From CAIZWU01 sp942492905 (lineage in GTDB: Bacteria; Verrucomicrobiota; Verrucomicrobiia; Verrucomicrobiales; V1-33), in the NCBI GenBank assembly GCA_942492905.1, contig OW818657.1:3348001-3412000 (forward strand): 64,000 nucleotides of DNA, written 5' to 3'. Positions 61,139-64,000 of this stretch are shown here, piece by piece. The position numbers and the translations under genes are program-made. Position 1 is the stretch's first letter. The number at the start of each line of letters is the position of its first letter. Under the pieces are notes generated by a model. It did not search any database and was not told where the DNA came from. It worked only from the letters and a program-made list of their open reading frames with translations.

Positions 61139-61894
61139 CTACCCGCGCAGCAGGCCAAGGAGGTAGCGGATTTCTCCGTCGATCTGGGCTTCGTCGGCGA
61201 CGGTGCGGCGGATTTCGTCGCGCAGGACGGTGCCAAATTCGCGGCGCATTTCGAGAGCGGCTTGTTTCACGGCACCTTCGCTGATGCCGAGAGCGGTGGC
61301 GATCTCCAGATACTTGGCAGTGTCCTGTCCAGTGAGGATGCCGCGGAGCTGGAGGAACTTCGCCTCGTGTCCGCGGGCTTTGAGCCGTTCATGGAGAGTG
61401 GTCAGGGCGTTGTCATAGACGGCGCGGGCCCAGCAGCGGTCGAAGGCTTCCTCCGGTGTGATGCCGGCGGCGAACGGCATGGCTCCGGCGGCTTCGAGCT
61501 CTGCGAGGGAGAGCGGGGCGATGCCGTGCCCGCGCTTTTGAGCGGTGGCGGCGCGGTACTGATCAATGCGCCAGCGCTGCAGCGCGGTGAGAAGGAAGGA
61601 GCGGAAAAGGCCATCTCCCCGCTCGATCCTCCGGAAGAAGTCGCGGCTGAGCATGTGTGCGAAGAACCCCTGGATGTCATCAGAGGCGGAGTGGTGGTCT
61701 GCGCCGCGGCGGCGGAGAAAGGCGTAGAGCGGCTGCCAGTAGGCGCGGGCGAGGCGCTCCCAGCCGGCGAGAGATTCGCTGTCCGTCCCGCCCTGCACCT
61801 GGTGCAGCATGGACCATGCGGTGGCGGGAAACGCGCCGCCGCCGGAGGGAGTGGATTCCGGGGATGCCGAAGGCGCAGCGTTCTCTAAATTCAT
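61139..61894 (-). CDS. ECF-type RNA polymerase sigma factor (kinase-associated group)
   Basis: A 251-residue sigma factor. Region 2 is visible as YWQPLYAFLRRRGADHHSAS then DDIQGFFAHMLSRDFFRRIE and FRSFLLTALQRWRIDQYRAA. Region 4 is represented by AKYLEIATALGISEGAVKQA, the recognition helix-turn-helix. It is longer than standard ECF factors because of a region 2-4 linker with AGITPEEAFDRCWARAVYDN. This type is common in Planctomycetes and Verrucomicrobia next to Ser/Thr kinase genes, and here it is divergent from one, 118 bp apart. The pair is probably a signalling unit in which the kinase controls sigma activity. Confidence 0.85.
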   Translation of the reverse strand: MNLENAAPSASPESTPSGGGAFPATAWSMLHQVQGGTDSESLAGWERLARAYWQPLYAFLRRRGADHHSASDDIQGFFAHMLSRDFFRRIERGDGLFRSFLLTALQRWRIDQYRAATAQKRGHGIAPLSLAELEAAGAMPFAAGITPEEAFDRCWARAVYDNALTTLHERLKARGHEAKFLQLRGILTGQDTAKYLEIATALGISEGAVKQAALEMRREFGTVLRDEIRRTVADEAQIDGEIRYLLGLLRG

Positions 61895-62012
61895 GTTAAA
61901 GCCATAGAATTACCGCGTTGTTTGTGCAAGCAGAGCCGCGCCTCACCGGGTCGCCGGTGATTTATCTGGATTTGCGGCTGACTTCGGCGCACGGATTACG
62001 TTTTAATCAGAA

Positions 62013-64000
62013 GTGATATCAGAACATAGCCCAACCCCCTGCCCGGACTGCGGCGTCGCGCTGGAGGCGGACGGGGTGTGTCTCGCGTGTATTTTCGGTG
62101 AGGCCCTGGAGGGAAATGACCCGGCCGGAGAAGCGGGAATGGATGCGGGCAGCCGATTCGGCAGCTACGCGGCGCAGGAGGCGGGAACGTTTGGAAAATA
62201 CACGCTGCTGCGCAAGCTGGGCGCGGGCGGCATGGGGGTGATCTGGGCGGCGGCGGAGACGGCGGTGCGCCGGGTGGTGGCGCTGAAGATGATCCGCGGA
62301 TTTGTCTTCGCATCGGAGGCGGAGAAGCTGCGGTTCCGCACGGAGGCCGAGGCGGCGGCGCATCTGGATCATCCGCACATCGTGCCGGTATATGAGGTGA
62401 GCGAGGCAGAGGGGCAGCCCTACTTTACCATGAAACTGCTGGAGGGCGGCAGTCTTTCCGAGCGTCTGAAAGCGGGTGCGCTGCCGGCGCGGGAGGCGGC
62501 GCAGATCATGGAAAAGCTGGCGCGAGCCGTGCAGCATGCGCACGAGCGCGGCGTGCTGCACCGCGACCTGAAGCCGGGCAATGTGCTCTTCGACCAAGCG
62601 GGCGAGCCATTCCTCACGGACTTCGGCCTGGCCAAGCTGGTGGATGCGGAACAGGGGCTCACGTTGACTCATGCGCAGATGGGCACGCCGCAATACATGT
62701 CGCCGGAGCAGGCCCGGGGCCGGTCGTGCGATGTGACGACGGCGAGCGATCTGTGGGCGCTGGGCGCAATGCTCTATCAGATGCTCACGGGGCGGTTGCC
62801 TTTCCCAGGCCAGACGCCGGCGGAGATTTTCAGCCACATCGCGCACGATGAGCCGGGGTCGCTGCGCACGCTGGCGGCATCGGCGGACAGCGATCTGGAG
62901 ACGCTGTGTCTTCGCTGCCTGGAAAAGGAACCCGCGCGCCGCCTGCCGTCCGCCGGCAGACTCGCGGATGAGCTGCAGCGCTGGCTGCGCGGCGAGCCGA
63001 TCCTTTCCCGCCGCGTGACGGGGCGCGAGCGTGCGCTGCGCTGGGCGCGGCGTCATCCGTGGCGCGTGGTGGCGGCGGCGGCGCTGGTGGTTTCGCTGCT
63101 GGCAGGCAGCATCGTGAGCCTGGTGCTGTGGCGCAGCGCGGAGGAGAGTCGCCGCATGGCGGAGTCCAACAGCGCCCGGGCGACTAAGCTCGCTGCGGAT
63201 GAACGGCGAACCGGATATGTCTCCACGATGGCAGCAGCGCTCGCGGCTCGGGAGCGGCACGATTTTGCGAGAGCGCGGCAATTGCTGGCCGCAGCGCCGG
63301 AGGAACACCGGGGCCTGGAGTGGCGGCTGCTGGATCAGTTGTGCGCGGGCGACCAGCGTTCGCTCTTCCGGCTGCCCGGCGAAGCCTTGCCGGATGCCCT
63401 GAGCGCAGGGCCGGATGGTGAGTCGCTCGCCATCGTGACGCATGATGGCGTGCTGCATTTATGCCGCGCGGACGGTTCCGCGCTGCGCCCGCCGCGCCGG
63501 CTGCCGGGCCTGTCCGGCAAGCCCGATCCTGCAAAGCTCAATCCGAATGAATACCATAGCCTGCTCTATGCGCCAGGCGGCCGGTATTTTGCCTGTTCCT
63601 TCCGGAATACGGTGAGCGTCTTCGATGCGGAAACGCTCGAGGTCGTGATGGAACGCGGCGGCATCGTGCAGCCGCAGAGCGCGTGGCTGGACGAACGGCG
63701 GCTGCTCTTCGGCATTGACCGGAGCACAGTCCTCAATTCGGGCACCTGCGCGTGGATCTTTGATGTGCAGGACCGCAGCACCCTGGAGCTGCCACAGGCA
63801 TGGAGCGCACCACTCGCCGTCTCCGCGGACCGCAGCGTGGTGGCGCTGACCGGAGCGGCCCAGCGTGAGGTGTGCTTCCTCCGTGCGACGGACCTCTCGG
63901 GTGCTGCCCCGCTGCAGAATGCCACGCCCGTCGGGCGCTGGACCCATCGTTCCTTCGGAGCACCGGGATGGGGGAAAGTGTTGGCGCTGTCAGCCGATGG
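62013..64000 (+). CDS. Zinc-ribbon Ser/Thr protein kinase with membrane helix and WD40-like sensor, 3' end missing
   Basis: At least 662 residues, open at the right edge. The start is GTG at 62013; an in-frame stop lies three codons upstream and no ATG precedes the zinc ribbon CPDCGVALEADGVCLACIFG. The kinase domain (about 48-330) has all main motifs: LGAGGMGVIWAAAET, the VALKMI lysine, HRDLKPGNVLF, DFGLAKLVD and GTPQYMSPEQARG. One membrane helix follows (WRVVAAAALVVSLLAGSIVS, about 350-370). The outer part contains WD40-like repeats (SAGPDGESLAIVTHDGVLHL). This architecture is typical of PVC-group sensory kinases. It is divergent from the sigma factor gene. Confidence 0.92.
   Translation, partial: MISEHSPTPCPDCGVALEADGVCLACIFGEALEGNDPAGEAGMDAGSRFGSYAAQEAGTFGKYTLLRKLGAGGMGVIWAAAETAVRRVVALKMIRGFVFASEAEKLRFRTEAEAAAHLDHPHIVPVYEVSEAEGQPYFTMKLLEGGSLSERLKAGALPAREAAQIMEKLARAVQHAHERGVLHRDLKPGNVLFDQAGEPFLTDFGLAKLVDAEQGLTLTHAQMGTPQYMSPEQARGRSCDVTTASDLWALGAMLYQMLTGRLPFPGQTPAEIFSHIAHDEPGSLRTLAASADSDLETLCLRCLEKEPARRLPSAGRLADELQRWLRGEPILSRRVTGRERALRWARRHPWRVVAAAALVVSLLAGSIVSLVLWRSAEESRRMAESNSARATKLAADERRTGYVSTMAAALAARERHDFARARQLLAAAPEEHRGLEWRLLDQLCAGDQRSLFRLPGEALPDALSAGPDGESLAIVTHDGVLHLCRADGSALRPPRRLPGLSGKPDPAKLNPNEYHSLLYAPGGRYFACSFRNTVSVFDAETLEVVMERGGIVQPQSAWLDERRLLFGIDRSTVLNSGTCAWIFDVQDRSTLELPQAWSAPLAVSADRSVVALTGAAQREVCFLRATDLSGAAPLQNATPVGRWTHRSFGAPGWGKVLALSAD

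Noticed and set aside
62019..63458. Long Arg/His-rich minus-strand frame over the kinase gene
   Set aside because: Antisense to a complete set of kinase motifs; composition is typical of a shadow frame.

Overview
This is a GC-rich window from what looks like a member of the Verrucomicrobiota (PVC group). The pointers are family-level: a DUF1800/DUF1501 secreted pair, a PEP-CTERM protein, a DUF6600 lipoprotein, several PA14/CHRD/calcium-repeat secreted proteins, a CehA/McbA-type metallohydrolase, and an atypical sigma factor divergent from a zinc-ribbon Ser/Thr kinase. Shine-Dalgarno sequences are mostly weak, so many starts are chosen from protein homology, ATGA overlaps or signal peptides.

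Layout. 1-7.7 kb is a nitrogen block on the minus strand: urtA, urtB, urtC, urtD, urtE and the start of an acetamidase/formamidase gene, with a divergent LysR gene and a signal-less CmpA/NrtA-like binding protein. 7.7-10.4 kb holds tRNA-Leu(GAG) and an AT-richer PIN-nuclease pair. 10.4-19 kb carries a probable tRNA-wobble pair (FAD oxidoreductase plus an MnmM-type methyltransferase), GtrA, a TIM-barrel isomerase, a class V aminotransferase, a TPR protein and hisD. 19-32 kb has a PEP-CTERM protein, a halogenase-like flavoprotein, aconitase, the DUF1800/DUF1501 pair and a histidinol phosphatase. 32-43.7 kb has a repeat-built secreted protein, a dihydropteroate synthase, a three-part fusion (LMW phosphatase + RpiB + GlyA), a HAD phosphatase, and a tightly coupled minus-strand series of three related secreted coiled-coil proteins plus an SDR. 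The middle secreted gene is broken by a run of 13 G. 43.7-52.5 kb has a DUF6600 lipoprotein with 102-bp repeats, a one-module A-T-TE synthetase whose thioesterase has Cys in place of Ser, a divergent methyltransferase, and priA.

52.5-58.5 kb is the accessory region. An IS110 remnant is followed by three copies of the 5' end and upstream region of an SH3-domain gene. Two of them are truncated and each leads directly into a different AT-richer gene. A glycoamylase-like gene follows, then a possible DUF1629/Imm11-like immunity gene flanked by 19-bp direct repeats. 58.5-64 kb has the metallohydrolase, the sigma factor and the kinase, which runs off the right edge.

The best candidates for something undescribed are the SH3 leader/cargo array (53.5-55.3 kb) and the G-tract-controlled coupled operon of coiled-coil secreted proteins (38.6-42.3 kb). 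The triple fusion and the Cys-thioesterase synthetase come next.
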